DNA of 64,000 nucleotides from Sandaracinomonas limnophila (GTDB lineage Bacteria; Bacteroidota; Bacteroidia; Cytophagales; Spirosomataceae). A model generated the notes under the pieces. That model was not told the DNA's origin. It made no database searches and saw only the letters and a program-made list of their open reading frames with translations. The position numbers and the translations under genes were made by a program. The stretch lies in assembly GCF_004005965.1 (NCBI RefSeq), contig NZ_SACY01000005.1:124001-188000 (forward strand). The letters are read 5' to 3'. Below, one piece after another: positions 35,083-45,972 of this stretch. Within the stretch, counting starts at the first letter, position 1. Every line of letters begins with the position of its first letter.

Positions 35083-38000
35083 CTATTGCATATCGCCAGA
35101 TGTTACAAAAACTCCATTTCCGATATGCACCATTGTTGCGATGGCGTATTGTCCACCGGTAGCCGTATTGCCTCCTCTATTAACGATGGAGGCGCTAGTT
35201 CCAGCTAAGAAATTAATTCTATTAGCAGATGCACTTTTTTGTACCACCATAAAATTGAAACCCGTTGGTATGGTCGTACTATTGTCTATGGTGATATTTA
35301 TTGCACTTGTAGGATTACAAATAATTACATTTCCATTGTATTGACTTGCATTCGCAGCGGTGATGGTAAAACTTGCTGTTACTTCTGAACTACTTATAGC
35401 AGCAGCCGAGCTTACTGCACCACTAAATGTTTTATCTCCAGCAAAAGTTTGAGCGCCTGTCGTCACAATACCTGGATTAGTTCCATCTGCAGGGGCTAGA
35501 CTTAAGGTATTTCCAGAAATGCTAGCTGCATTGGCAGTAGAAGTTCCAGAAACAGCACCAACGGATGTCACTCCACCAGCAGAAAGCGTAGTCCACGAAA
35601 CAGTACCGGAACCATTTGTACTCAACACTTGTCCAGAAGTACCATCAGCATTCGGATAGGTAACAGCACCAGATGTAATTTTAGATGCAACAATTACTGA
35701 ATCTATTGATGAATTACCTATTCGAATGGTATTATTCGTGTAAACCTTTGTACCATATCCTAAGGCCATCGCATTAGAAATTCCAGGTTTAGCATCAGTT
35801 TGATAACCTAAAAATGTATTATTTGAACCCGTATTGTAATACCCAGATGTATGTCCAATAGATGTGTTACCTGAACCAGAATTTAATCTAAACATAGAAT
35901 TATGTCCAAGCGCTATATTATAATTACCCCCTCGTGTTTCATACATTGCACTATATCCCATTGCTAAATTTTCTTTCCCAGCATCCAGATAATTTAGAGT
36001 ATATTGGCCTACACCCACATTATTTGTACCAGAGGTTAAACTTGCAAGTACATTACCTTGTCCCAAAACAACATTGGAACCATTTCCTTTTACAACCAAA
36101 CCATTAATTAAGGTAGCAGCAAGACTTCCGTTTACTTGAAACAATTCATTTTGTGTTAAAGACGAATTAAATCCAATACCCACCCTTCCACCATTCGGTT
36201 GAAGGTGTAAATTATAGTTTGATCCAACATTTAAAACATCTGAAACTTGAATCCAACCTGCTAAACTTGCCATACCAAAATCCATTACATCATTGCTATT
36301 CGATTGTATGCGTAATCCTAAACTATTTTGCACAGTACCAGAGGTAGCTGGCCATGTCCTTCCTCCAGTACCAATTTTTAATTTATTGGTACTGCCATCG
36401 GAATTTGCATTTAAATAAACGGCATTATTAAAGGTCTTATCACCTGCAATCGTTTGCGTTCCAGTTGTCAAAATTCCGGGATTTGTTCCATCAGCTGGTG
36501 CTAAACTTAATACTCCACTCGTTATACTTGCAGCATTTGCCGAGGAACTTGCAGACACCGAACCAACGGAAACACTTTGAGGTAAATTTTCCCAACTTGG
36601 CAAGCCACTTGAAAGAGTTAGTACCTGACCATCTGTACCTTTAGCCAATCGAGTTCCTGTACCAGATGTGCCCCCATAAATCATATCGCCAGAAGTAGTC
36701 ATCGGAGAGAGTGCATCAAAGGCAGCATCTTTTAAAGTCGCACCAGTTCCACCGCTGGAAATGGGAAGTGTACCAGAAACAGCACTTGCCAAATTCGTAG
36801 CAGGAAGGGTTATCCAACTAGCCGTTCCATTCCCATCAGTAGTTAACACCTGACCATTTGAACCATTTGTATTTGGATAGGTCATTGTCCCCGTTGTTAA
36901 TTTTCCGGAAGTAGCTACTGCAGTCACAGATGCATTTCCTAATTGAATTTTATTACTAGCATTAACTGTTGAAGATGCACCAATAGCAGTAGCGTTTGAA
37001 AGACTATTTGTACTCACATTTGCACCATATCCTAGCAAGGTAATGTTGGTTCCCGTTGTTAGCGTCTCTCCTGCTCTATAACCTAATGCAGTATTATTAC
37101 TCCCCGTTGCATTTATTAATGTTTGAGCACCGATAGCCGTATTATAATTGCCTGTCTGTAAGGACAACATTGATTCAGCTCCAATCGAAGTATTTTGTGT
37201 ACCAGTTGTTACAGCTCCTAAGTTATTATACCCAACACCTGTGTTGTTATCATAACCAGTACCCACATACCTTCTTAAAGTACCTTGACCAATTGCAGTA
37301 TTTCTTTTTCCTGTACCAGTACCCCCTGCACTATTTGCACCCAAAATGGTTGTTTCATTGGTTGAACTATTTGCTCTACCAATGATTATGTCACCCGTAA
37401 CCAATAAATCAGAATTAAATGTCTTTGCACCTGCAATAGTTTGAGTCCCAGTAGTCAAAATTCCTGGATTTGTGCCATCTGCTGGAGCTAAACTCAAAAC
37501 TCCACTCGTAAGTGTTGCGGCATTTCCTGTTGAACTTGCTGCAACCGCTCCTACTGAAATTCCTGCGCTGGTAATTTGATTATCCACATACGATTTCACC
37601 GCCTTTACACTCGGATATTTTGTATCCGAAGTCCCATCTGTAGTGACGCTGATAGATTTATTAGTTGTTGTTTCTGCATTTGTCACATCTGCAACAGGAA
37701 TAGTTGCAGAGGCAGTAAATGCTGCTGTTCCTGAACTTTTAACATAGCCTGTTAAGGATGAGGCTCCAGTTCCTCCATTAGCAACGGGTAAAACACCTGT
37801 TACACCTGAGGTAAGTGGCAATCCTGTGGCATTCGTCAATGTTGCTGAAATATTTCCCGCACTAAAATCACCATTGGCATCTCTTAATACAATTGTTGAA
37901 ACTGTATTCGCGCTTGTGGCTGTTGTGGCTGAGTTACTTACTTTACCTGTTGTTGAAATGGTTGCCAGTTTCGAATCAGCAATGGCAGCTGATGTAGAAA

Positions 38001-39699
38001 TATCGGCATTGACAATTTCTCCATCTTTTATCTTTCCAGACGTAATTGCATTGGCAGATATCTCTGGACTTGCTGCTGTTGAACTTGTACCTGCCAGATC
38101 TCCGCCTAATTGAATTTTACCTTTCACACTCGCGCTTGCATCTGCAATAGTTGCCGAGGCTACTTGGGCATCTACATAGTCTTTTACCGATTTTACACTT
38201 GGATATTTGGTATCTGAAGTGGCATCGGTGCTTACACTAGTCGATTTATTGGCAAGGTTTTCTTTATTGGCTAAAGCTGGAACCGTTGGATTACCCGCTG
38301 AGCCTCCTAAATCACCCGTTAATTGTATTTTTCCTTTAGTACTTGCATCTGCATCTACCACTCCAGCCGTCAATGCATTTTGTACAAATGCGGTGGTAGC
38401 TATTTTAGTAGAATTGTCGTTGGTAGCTTGTGTAACAGCAACTGTTCCAGTAGGTAAATTCGGTGTTCCTGTAAAGTTCGGAGAGTTTTTATCAGCTTTT
38501 GCATCTAAATTAGCTTGAAAGGCAAGGCCACTCACGGAGGCATCTACGTAATCTTTAACCGATTTCACGCTCGGATATTTCGTATCTGAGGAACCGTCTG
38601 TGGAAACGCTCGTTGATTTGTTAGACAAATTTTCTTTTGTTGTAAGTCCAGGAACCGTTGGCATATCTGCCGTACCTGCTAAATCGCCAGCTAATTTCAC
38701 TTTTCCTTTGGCCAAAGTCGTGGCATCAGGTGCACCAGAGGCTACTGCATCTTGTACAGTTTGGTCTACATAGGATTTAACAGCATACTGTGTCGGATAG
38801 AGCTCTGCTGATGGAGTTCCTGCTCCTAAGTTGGCAGCATTCGATTTATTGGATACCACCTCGTAGGTTTCGCCTAATTGGGTGATGGTTGAATTGGTTG
38901 CAGTGATTTGTTGTTGTAATCCGCCCACCTGATTGCTCAAAGTTGCATTGGTCTGGGTAATGGAGCTGGTATTAGAATTAATTCTTGCGTCATGGTCGTT
39001 TAAGGTATTGTCTATGCCTGCCAATTTCTTTTGGGTACTTGCCGATAAGCTATCCAAAACATTAATTTGTTGGTTAACTACCAAGAATTTTGTGTTCGTG
39101 GCTGTGGTCAAGGCAGAAATTGTGCCATTCGATTTATTAATTTCTTCTTTTAATGGTTCAAGGGCCTTGGAATCAATAAATCCTTTGTCGTTATTGAATT
39201 GGGAAAGGTTGGTGGGAGCACCCATCACATTTTTGTAATCGACCGAAGCTGCATAAAGTGCATAAGGAGTATAATTCAGTAGTTCTGTAGAAACCGTGGT
39301 AAAACTTGCGCAGTTATCGTAACTCACAGAAACCTTTAGCCTCTTTCTGTTCTCATCCCATTTGATGGTATTGAACGTGCCATAAGTACCGGTTCCAAGT
39401 AAGGTGATTTTCACAGAGGCATTTGCCACTGTCCCTCCGCCAATATTCAAGTTCACCAAACCGAATTCGTCAGTCTGGGTGTTTTGTGTTTCTTCGTAAT
39501 CCAAAGAACCATCTGCTGCCACAATGGAAAATTTTATACACACGTTTCCATTGGAAAGGGGTTGCCCTACAATGGTTTTACCAGGAATATCGATTTCTGT
39601 TGGGTCCATAATCACCGCTTGGTAATTGATGGATTTACTTTGTGAAAAGGCAGTAATGGATAAAAAGAATCCGACTAAAAGTAAAAGTATTTTTTTCAT
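35083..39699 (-). CDS. Giant secreted fibre-like repeat protein
   Basis: A 1538-residue protein with a signal peptide (about 1-19). An N-terminal globular domain (SINYQAVIMDPTE to about 160) is followed by a helical/coiled-coil stretch (about 175-290, NTSSITQTNATLSNQVGGL). Several copies of a 30-40-residue block around DTKYPSVKSVKDYVD and of DGTNPGILTTGTQTIAG come next, and two arrays of NTAIG/NTSIG repeats resembling the heads of trimeric autotransporters and phage tail fibres. The C-terminal beta domain is about 80 residues. No type IX C-terminal domain is recognisable. It is probably a trimeric surface fibre or adhesin. It is Thr/Ser/Ala/Gly-rich and lies between a barrel gene and the SUMF1 gene. 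Confidence 0.82.
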   Translation of the reverse strand: MKKILLLLVGFFLSITAFSQSKSINYQAVIMDPTEIDIPGKTIVGQPLSNGNVCIKFSIVAADGSLDYEETQNTQTDEFGLVNLNIGGGTVANASVKITLLGTGTYGTFNTIKWDENRKRLKVSVSYDNCASFTTVSTELLNYTPYALYAASVDYKNVMGAPTNLSQFNNDKGFIDSKALEPLKEEINKSNGTISALTTATNTKFLVVNQQINVLDSLSASTQKKLAGIDNTLNDHDARINSNTSSITQTNATLSNQVGGLQQQITATNSTITQLGETYEVVSNKSNAANLGAGTPSAELYPTQYAVKSYVDQTVQDAVASGAPDATTLAKGKVKLAGDLAGTADMPTVPGLTTKENLSNKSTSVSTDGSSDTKYPSVKSVKDYVDASVSGLAFQANLDAKADKNSPNFTGTPNLPTGTVAVTQATNDNSTKIATTAFVQNALTAGVVDADASTKGKIQLTGDLGGSAGNPTVPALANKENLANKSTSVSTDATSDTKYPSVKSVKDYVDAQVASATIADASASVKGKIQLGGDLAGTSSTAASPEISANAITSGKIKDGEIVNADISTSAAIADSKLATISTTGKVSNSATTATSANTVSTIVLRDANGDFSAGNISATLTNATGLPLTSGVTGVLPVANGGTGASSLTGYVKSSGTAAFTASATIPVADVTNAETTTNKSISVTTDGTSDTKYPSVKAVKSYVDNQITSAGISVGAVAASSTGNAATLTSGVLSLAPADGTNPGILTTGTQTIAGAKTFNSDLLVTGDIIIGRANSSTNETTILGANSAGGTGTGKRNTAIGQGTLRRYVGTGYDNNTGVGYNNLGAVTTGTQNTSIGAESMLSLQTGNYNTAIGAQTLINATGSNNTALGYRAGETLTTGTNITLLGYGANVSTNSLSNATAIGASSTVNASNKIQLGNASVTAVATSGKLTTGTMTYPNTNGSNGQVLTTDGNGTASWITLPATNLASAVSGTLPISSGGTGATLKDAAFDALSPMTTSGDMIYGGTSGTGTRLAKGTDGQVLTLSSGLPSWENLPQSVSVGSVSASSSANAASITSGVLSLAPADGTNPGILTTGTQTIAGDKTFNNAVYLNANSDGSTNKLKIGTGGRTWPATSGTVQNSLGLRIQSNSNDVMDFGMASLAGWIQVSDVLNVGSNYNLHLQPNGGRVGIGFNSSLTQNELFQVNGSLAATLINGLVVKGNGSNVVLGQGNVLASLTSGTNNVGVGQYTLNYLDAGKENLAMGYSAMYETRGGNYNIALGHNSMFRLNSGSGNTSIGHTSGYYNTGSNNTFLGYQTDAKPGISNAMALGYGTKVYTNNTIRIGNSSIDSVIVASKITSGAVTYPNADGTSGQVLSTNGSGTVSWTTLSAGGVTSVGAVSGTSTANAASISGNTLSLAPADGTNPGIVTTGAQTFAGDKTFSGAVSSAAAISSSEVTASFTITAANASQYNGNVIICNPTSAINITIDNSTTIPTGFNFMVVQKSASANRINFLAGTSASIVNRGGNTATGGQYAIATMVHIGNGVFVTSGDMQ

Positions 39700-39732
39700 T
39701 TGTGTAAGGCTTACCGAAATGAGTGGATGCGA

Positions 39733-40467
39733 TTAATAGGTAAATATTTTAATGCCGAAGTTTAAATTGGTCGCGTTGAAGTTCAGACTTACCTCACCGT
39801 CTTTGTGCCCTTTGAAGGTTCGCTGATTGCCCACCTCCATAAAAAAACTCAATTGGTCTTTGATTTGTTTTTCAATCGATAGTCCATAACCTAAAAAAAC
39901 TTGCAAATTATTAAATGAATTGTCCGTTCGTAGATCGTAATACGAAACCCCTGTGCTTTCGTTTAATCGCTGATTTCCTTGGACAAGGTATTGTGGCGAT
40001 AAATATCCCTTCAACCGAAGGGTCCAATCTCTTCCCAAGCTCTGAAATGTGCCCACACCTAATTGCAAACCCAAATAATTAGTTTGGTAATCGAAGGCCA
40101 TGTTTTGAATATCGCCTACGGCATTGTATTGGTTAAGGGTAACTTTTGCGCCCCATTCCATTTTGGTCAGTACCTTGGCAAAGGTTTTATGTGTCCAGAA
40201 AAACTGAGCCGACTTAGTACTTTGACCCATAATGGCAATCGAATCAATAATTACCTTATCGAATCCCATGGCAAAGGAAAGCCCTGAGCTGGGTTTTAAA
40301 TAATCAACCGCAACTCCTTTTTTGTTGACGTAATCGTAACGGGTAATGTTTGAACCAAAACTAATGTTCCAGTTTTTACCTTGTCCAAAAAATTGAAAGG
40401 TTTGAAATAATAGGGTACAAAATAGAAAACTAGCGAGCAAAAAATGCCCCTTAATATTTTGATTCAT
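39733..40467 (-). CDS. Outer-membrane beta-barrel protein of the fibre cluster
   Basis: A 244-residue protein with a signal peptide (about 1-29) followed by amphipathic strands with aromatic ends (NWNISFGSNITRYDYV; LGLQLGVGTFQSLGRDW; FNATNLNFGIKIFTY at the C-terminus). The size and pattern fit an outer-membrane barrel of the PorP/SprF or OmpW kind, but I see no named family signature. ATG 40467 gives the cleanest signal. It is first in a cluster of four (33-bp gap to the fibre gene), so it may anchor or export the fibre. Confidence 0.65.
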   Translation of the reverse strand: MNQNIKGHFLLASFLFCTLLFQTFQFFGQGKNWNISFGSNITRYDYVNKKGVAVDYLKPSSGLSFAMGFDKVIIDSIAIMGQSTKSAQFFWTHKTFAKVLTKMEWGAKVTLNQYNAVGDIQNMAFDYQTNYLGLQLGVGTFQSLGRDWTLRLKGYLSPQYLVQGNQRLNESTGVSYYDLRTDNSFNNLQVFLGYGLSIEKQIKDQLSFFMEVGNQRTFKGHKDGEVSLNFNATNLNFGIKIFTY

Positions 40468-40577
40468 TAAATGATATATTTTGAACAAGTGATAATTACT
40501 TGCAAAATATAAAAGGTGATAATGTAAGTCAGTCTAATTTCAAGAATGCATGCCCTAAAAAAATCTAAAAGGGCAGG

Positions 40578-41699
40578 TTATTTTTTTACATTTGCCAAGT
40601 ATTGCGACGGCGAAAATCCGGTTTTCTGTTTAAAAACCTCAGTAAAACTATTTCTTGATTGAAACCCAACCTGATTTGCAAGAGACTCAATCGTTTTAGA
40701 TTTCAGGTAATTTTGTTTGATCAATTGAATACTTTCTTCAATTCTTAAATCCGATTTCCAAAGATTAAAATTTACACCTAAGTGGTCATTGAAATAAAAA
40801 GTAAAAAATTTATCAGAAATATTTAAATCTACTAAAACCTTGGCTTTATTAAAATTGATATCTAAATAAGGTTTATCCAAAATATATGTTTTTAATTTTT
40901 CTTCAAATTCATTTATTTCCTCAGATGAAAATGAATTTTCTAATTTAGGACCTTTTGGTTTATCGCGTTTAGTTTTCATCAAACCTGTACCATATAAAAC
41001 CTCGGGGTGTAAAAACGCTAAGATATTTAAAACTAAACCTAAAAAATTAAAGGCGACAATTCCTGTATTTTGTCCTGTATGTTGAATATTCCGATTGTAA
41101 TTCATTGAAACTATCAATGAAATCAAGTTAAACAAAATGGTAAAAATTATAAACACATATAACCAAATCTTCAGGTTTTGCACATTTTCAATTTGATTTT
41201 TAAACAATTTCCGAAGCGTAAGTACTCCAAAATAACTGGTATACACAAAACCAAATAAAAATCGCAGGACATATAAACCTTGCAAGGAAAGTCCAGCAAC
41301 CTTATGATTTTTGAAAATATTCAATTCTCCATGTATGAATTCTGAAGCAATTTGAATTTTCACTTCATTAGATAAAATTGAAAAGGGTAAAATCAAAAGG
41401 ATTGCAATACCAAAAGGTATTAAATGTAAATAATCCTTTTGCTTAAAATCCAATTTTGTTTCCCAAAGTCCTTGCAAATAAAAATAAAAACAAGGTCCAA
41501 TGAGGTATGAAAAAGGTAGTGGGTAGACCAACAAATTTGAAATAATGATTGGGTCTCCTGAGTAGTATAAAAAATAATGGTTGATTCCATTTAAAAATAC
41601 CAAAATAAAAAAAAAGGCAAGAAATTTATTTTTAGTATTAAAAAATAAAATTAGAAAACCTGTAAATATTCCTAACAAGGATTGGTATACTACTGACAT
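40578..41699 (-). CDS. AraC-family regulator with N-terminal membrane domain
   Basis: A 373-residue protein: about seven membrane helices (roughly 1-235, for example FLAFFFILVFLNGINHYFLY), a basic linker, and a C-terminal AraC helix-turn-helix domain (about 265-373). That domain has NISDKFFTFYFNDHLGVNFN and the second helix-turn-helix with the signature IESLANQVGFQSRNSFTEVF and KTGFSPSQY. Membrane-bound AraC regulators sense signals at the cytoplasmic membrane; the ligand is unknown. It lies 14 bp downstream of the aldo/keto reductase and may be co-transcribed with it. Confidence 0.87.
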   Translation of the reverse strand: MSVVYQSLLGIFTGFLILFFNTKNKFLAFFFILVFLNGINHYFLYYSGDPIIISNLLVYPLPFSYLIGPCFYFYLQGLWETKLDFKQKDYLHLIPFGIAILLILPFSILSNEVKIQIASEFIHGELNIFKNHKVAGLSLQGLYVLRFLFGFVYTSYFGVLTLRKLFKNQIENVQNLKIWLYVFIIFTILFNLISLIVSMNYNRNIQHTGQNTGIVAFNFLGLVLNILAFLHPEVLYGTGLMKTKRDKPKGPKLENSFSSEEINEFEEKLKTYILDKPYLDINFNKAKVLVDLNISDKFFTFYFNDHLGVNFNLWKSDLRIEESIQLIKQNYLKSKTIESLANQVGFQSRNSFTEVFKQKTGFSPSQYLANVKK

Positions 41700-41713
41700 A
41701 AATCCAGAAAAGG

Positions 41714-42745
<1,032 letters not shown>

Positions 42746-43639
42746 TTACATATTCCTAAACTTCAACGGACTTATCCCTAAATGTTTTTTAAAAAAATTA
42801 TTAAAATGAGTAACCTCTAAAAAGCCCAGCGCAAATGAAATATCTGCTATGGAAATCTTACTTTGCTTAATCATTACTTTTGCCTCTTGAAGTATACGTT
42901 CAGCAATAATTTGGGAAGTAGTTTTAAAAGTTGCTTCTTTCAAAGACCTATTTAAATGATTTACATGGACATTTAATTGAGTTGCAAATTCAGAAGGTGT
43001 TTTTAATTGGATTTTTGGAAAGTTTTCATCAATTGGGAATTGTCGCTCCAATAATTCCAAAAACATTCCAGAAATCCGCTGAGAGGCATTCATTGGGTGT
43101 CGATCATATTGATCTACAGGTTGCATTTTCATAGCAACATGCAAAAGCTCAAACACCAAATTTCTCAAGGCATCAAATTTATGAACATATTCAGAAGCAA
43201 TTTCTTCGTGCATGCGTGCATAAATAGTTTTAACAAATTCAAACTGCTTTTCATCCAGCTCAAACACATGATTTTCACCCGGTTTAAAAACGGAATATTG
43301 AGTTAAATTTCCAAATCCTTCAAAAAAAGTCTGATTAAAAATACAATAGGATCCTCCTTCTGTATTTTCTAATCGTTCACATTTATAAGGAATTTGTGGA
43401 TTCGAAAAAACCAAAGATGGTCTTTTAATAGGAATAACCTTATCCGCATAATAAACATCAATATCTCCCCAAACCAACATAACCTTATAAAAGTCACGTC
43501 TACGGTACGGGAGTGGTTTGGGTTTTACAGAAGCATCAAACTTCAACACAGGAAACACATTGAAATGTCCCATGTTTTTGGTTACCTCTTCGGGTATCCA
43601 ATTGAATTTTTTGAGGTAAAAGTCTGAGAGGTTTTCCAA
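42746..43639 (-). CDS. AraC family transcriptional regulator
   Basis: A 297-residue regulator: N-terminal cupin-like sensing part (about 20-130, with FYKVMLVWGDIDVYYADKVI), a helical dimerisation region, and a C-terminal helix-turn-helix domain (about 205-297, SEFATQLNVHVNHLNRSLKE and ADISFALGFLEVTHFNNFFK, ending GISPLKFRN). Bacteroidota have many such regulators next to the oxidoreductase they control. The aldo/keto reductase follows 45 bp downstream on the same strand. The ligand is unknown. Confidence 0.88.
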   Translation of the reverse strand: MENLSDFYLKKFNWIPEEVTKNMGHFNVFPVLKFDASVKPKPLPYRRRDFYKVMLVWGDIDVYYADKVIPIKRPSLVFSNPQIPYKCERLENTEGGSYCIFNQTFFEGFGNLTQYSVFKPGENHVFELDEKQFEFVKTIYARMHEEIASEYVHKFDALRNLVFELLHVAMKMQPVDQYDRHPMNASQRISGMFLELLERQFPIDENFPKIQLKTPSEFATQLNVHVNHLNRSLKEATFKTTSQIIAERILQEAKVMIKQSKISIADISFALGFLEVTHFNNFFKKHLGISPLKFRNM

Positions 43640-43745
43640 TGCTATATTAATTATGAATTATGAATTATAAATTATGAGTTATTAATTTTAAAATTTAAGA
43701 ATCTCGAACTTTCATTCACAATTCATAATTTATAATTCATAATTA
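43640..43745 (-). repeat. ATTATGA heptamer inverted arrays
   Basis: Starting at the TAA stop of the barrel gene (43743), 7-bp units of TTATGAA/TTATAAA type run for about 28 bp. A mirror-image set (AATTCAT/AACTCAT) ends just before the AraC start codon. The two sets are complementary and would fold into a hairpin. Otherwise the gap shows nothing. Confidence 0.85.
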
Positions 43746-44501
43746 CTTTAGTTTTGTCCAATTCGTATTAAAACTATACCCCAAACTAACATTCCACACA
43801 AAATCCTTTCCAGGAATGGTAGATTGGAATTTTTGATTTAAGATAGCAGCAATAAAAATAGGTGATTTACGGTGCGACAAGGCAATATTAGTTGTAGCAT
43901 AAGTCCCTTGAATATCATCCATTTTCAAAAAATAGACCTGAGGATATAAACGCAAACGAAAATCTCCACCCAATTTAATGTTATTAATTAAGGCATTTAC
44001 TGTAACAAATTGAGTTTGATTTACCGGTGCATTGATCCATTTGAAAGAAGTTAGATAATAAAGTCCCAATGTTGTATTTTTTGAAATCTTGTAAGTTGGA
44101 TTAATCTCCCCTACCAAATATTGTTGGACATTCAAATTTTCAATTTCATTGCCATTGGCATCATTGGTATACACTCGTTTAAAAACTACCGAAGGATGTG
44201 AACCTAAGGTCAAACCAAACTTATCCCAATTCATTCGCTTTCTGAACCAGAAAATAAATGACCATGGCTTTCCATCCAATGAAAAACGTAATTGAGGCTC
44301 AAATGCAAACGTTTTAGAACCTAAAGAATATTCCATAATTAATGCAGGTTTACCCAGCGACATATTGGGTAACAAGGATATTCCGTTTTGTGTTACAGTG
44401 ATATTTCCATTAAAATGTCTTTGAACTGAAGTGGAATCTGCACCGCTGATGGAACTGATGAAACTGATTACACAGATGAAAAGTATTAAAAATTTAGGCA
44501 T
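43743..44501 (-). CDS. Outer-membrane barrel-like protein (NGIS..P.LSL.KPA family), copy 1
   Basis: A 252-residue protein with a signal peptide (about 1-20), then TVTQNGISLLPNMSLGKPAL and strands with aromatic girdles to the C-terminus (NVSLGYSFNTNW). It is related along its length to the protein at 47573-48340: both share NGIS-x-x-P-x-x-S-L-x-K-P-A and K-P-W in the third strand. I do not recognise a named family. Its start is preceded by a GTTATGG heptamer array and its stop by an ATTATGA array. It lies downstream of the NRAMP-like gene. Confidence 0.68.
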   Translation of the reverse strand: MPKFLILFICVISFISSISGADSTSVQRHFNGNITVTQNGISLLPNMSLGKPALIMEYSLGSKTFAFEPQLRFSLDGKPWSFIFWFRKRMNWDKFGLTLGSHPSVVFKRVYTNDANGNEIENLNVQQYLVGEINPTYKISKNTTLGLYYLTSFKWINAPVNQTQFVTVNALINNIKLGGDFRLRLYPQVYFLKMDDIQGTYATTNIALSHRKSPIFIAAILNQKFQSTIPGKDFVWNVSLGYSFNTNWTKLK

Positions 44502-44508
44502 TTGATGA

Positions 44509-44592
44509 GTTATGGGTTATGGGTTATGAGTTATGGGTTATAGGTTATGGGTTATGGGTTATGAGTTATGAATTGTTAATTGTGAATTATAA
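44509..44592. repeat. GTTATGG heptamer array (about 12 units)
   Basis: Tandem 7-bp units (GTTATGG, GTTATGA, GTTATAG, then ATTGTTA-type) start 7 bp before the barrel-gene ATG and fill most of the gap to the NRAMP gene. In the gene's strand they read CCATAAC, with no visible ribosome-binding site between array and ATG. The remaining 84 bp (44593-44676) are A/T rich without other features. Confidence 0.9.
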
Positions 44593-44676
44593 GGTAAGAA
44601 TTTATTACAAATTTCGAACTAAAAAATTAAAATTTGCTATAAATTTCAAACAAAAAGTTACAATTTTCAAACAATT

Positions 44677-45972
44677 TTAATTTTTGAAATAAAAATAAAC
44701 TAAGGAGATGGCAGAAGCCGACATGATGAATAATGCCAAAAATCCCATGATGTTTAATGCTTTTGAATTGACAAATCGGCCCATTATGGATTTATTATTG
44801 CTGATATGCAAAATCATGGCAATGAGTATGGGTGCTGTTATGCCATATAAAATAGCTGTGTAAATCAAGGCCTGAATAGGAGTAATTCCTATATAATTCA
44901 AAGATAAACCCAACAAAAGTGAAATGGCAATTACCGTATAAAATCCACGGGCTTCATGAAATTTTTTATCAAGCCCTTGCTCCCAGCCGAAAGTTTCGGC
45001 AAAAATATAGGATAAAGATCCACTCAGAACAGGAATAGCTATTAACCCCGTACCAATAATTCCAATGGCAAATAATAAATAGGCCATATCTCCTGCCAAG
45101 GGCCTCAAAGCTTGGGCAGCCTCTTCTACAGTGGTAATTTGATGAATACCCCCTTTAAATAAAACTGTTCCTGTGGTTAAAATAATGAAATACATAACGA
45201 ATCCGGAAATGGTCATACCAAAATCCACATCCAAATTTATTTCATTGATAATTTTCTTGTTAACAAACACTTTCTTTTGTCGGGCGTTCATCTCCTCCAC
45301 TTCTACTGAGGCTTGCCAAAAGAACAGATATGGCGATATAGTTGTTCCTAAAATACCCACTAAAATGGCTAAAAACTCTTCATTCCATTCAATTTTAGGC
45401 ACAAAAGTTGCTTGTAGAATTTCGGATAAATCTTGTTTATATAAAAACGGAACCACAAAATAAACTAGCATCACAATGCAGAGGTATTTCAAAATAGAAG
45501 CAATTTTGTGGTATGGTAAATAGATGATCAATGCTAACAACACGATGGTAAAAAATACCGAGAAAAAAGATGCTTCTATTTGAGGAAAAAGCAAATTCCC
45601 TACCGCTCCCATGCCAGCAATATCAGCCCCAATATTCATCACAATGGCGGGAAATGAAAACAGCAACATTAAATATAAAACGGGTCTGGGATAATGTTTT
45701 TTTAGCGTTCCAGTTAGGCCTTGGTTCGTCACCAAACCAATCTTTGCACACATTTTCTGAATGGCCGACATCAATGGGAAAGCCAAAATTCCTGTCCAAA
45801 GTGTATTTAATCCATAGGCAGCTCCTGCTTGAGAATAAGTAGCTATTCCAGAAGGGTCATCGTCTGATGCTCCGGTTACAATCCCCGGACCCATTTTCCT
45901 AATAGCACTTAGAACCGCAGATTTTGCTGATTTCACAGATTTAATTATTTTCTTTTTCCTGGAGCTTCGCAC
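44677..45972 (-). CDS. NRAMP-family-like divalent metal transporter with atypical metal-site motifs
   Basis: A 431-residue protein with about eleven membrane helices. Helix 1 carries ASDDDPSGIATYSQAG, where classical NRAMPs have DPGN. Helix 6 carries GTTISPYLFFWQASVEVEE, where classical members have the metal-binding M-P-H. Loss of that Met means Mn2+/Fe2+ selectivity cannot be assumed; Mg2+ is possible. The start is uncertain: GTG 45972 lies inside a REP-like palindrome, and the Lys/Ser-rich residues 1-25 are partly encoded by it. Rest of the protein is intact and of normal length. Confidence 0.82.
   Translation of the reverse strand: MRSSRKKKIIKSVKSAKSAVLSAIRKMGPGIVTGASDDDPSGIATYSQAGAAYGLNTLWTGILAFPLMSAIQKMCAKIGLVTNQGLTGTLKKHYPRPVLYLMLLFSFPAIVMNIGADIAGMGAVGNLLFPQIEASFFSVFFTIVLLALIIYLPYHKIASILKYLCIVMLVYFVVPFLYKQDLSEILQATFVPKIEWNEEFLAILVGILGTTISPYLFFWQASVEVEEMNARQKKVFVNKKIINEINLDVDFGMTISGFVMYFIILTTGTVLFKGGIHQITTVEEAAQALRPLAGDMAYLLFAIGIIGTGLIAIPVLSGSLSYIFAETFGWEQGLDKKFHEARGFYTVIAISLLLGLSLNYIGITPIQALIYTAILYGITAPILIAMILHISNNKSIMGRFVNSKALNIMGFLALFIMSASAISLVYFYFKN

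Noticed and set aside
37826-38518. Plus-strand open frames inside the giant fibre gene.
   Set aside because: They are antisense shadows of repeated Thr/Ala/Ser codons with no start context and no family features.
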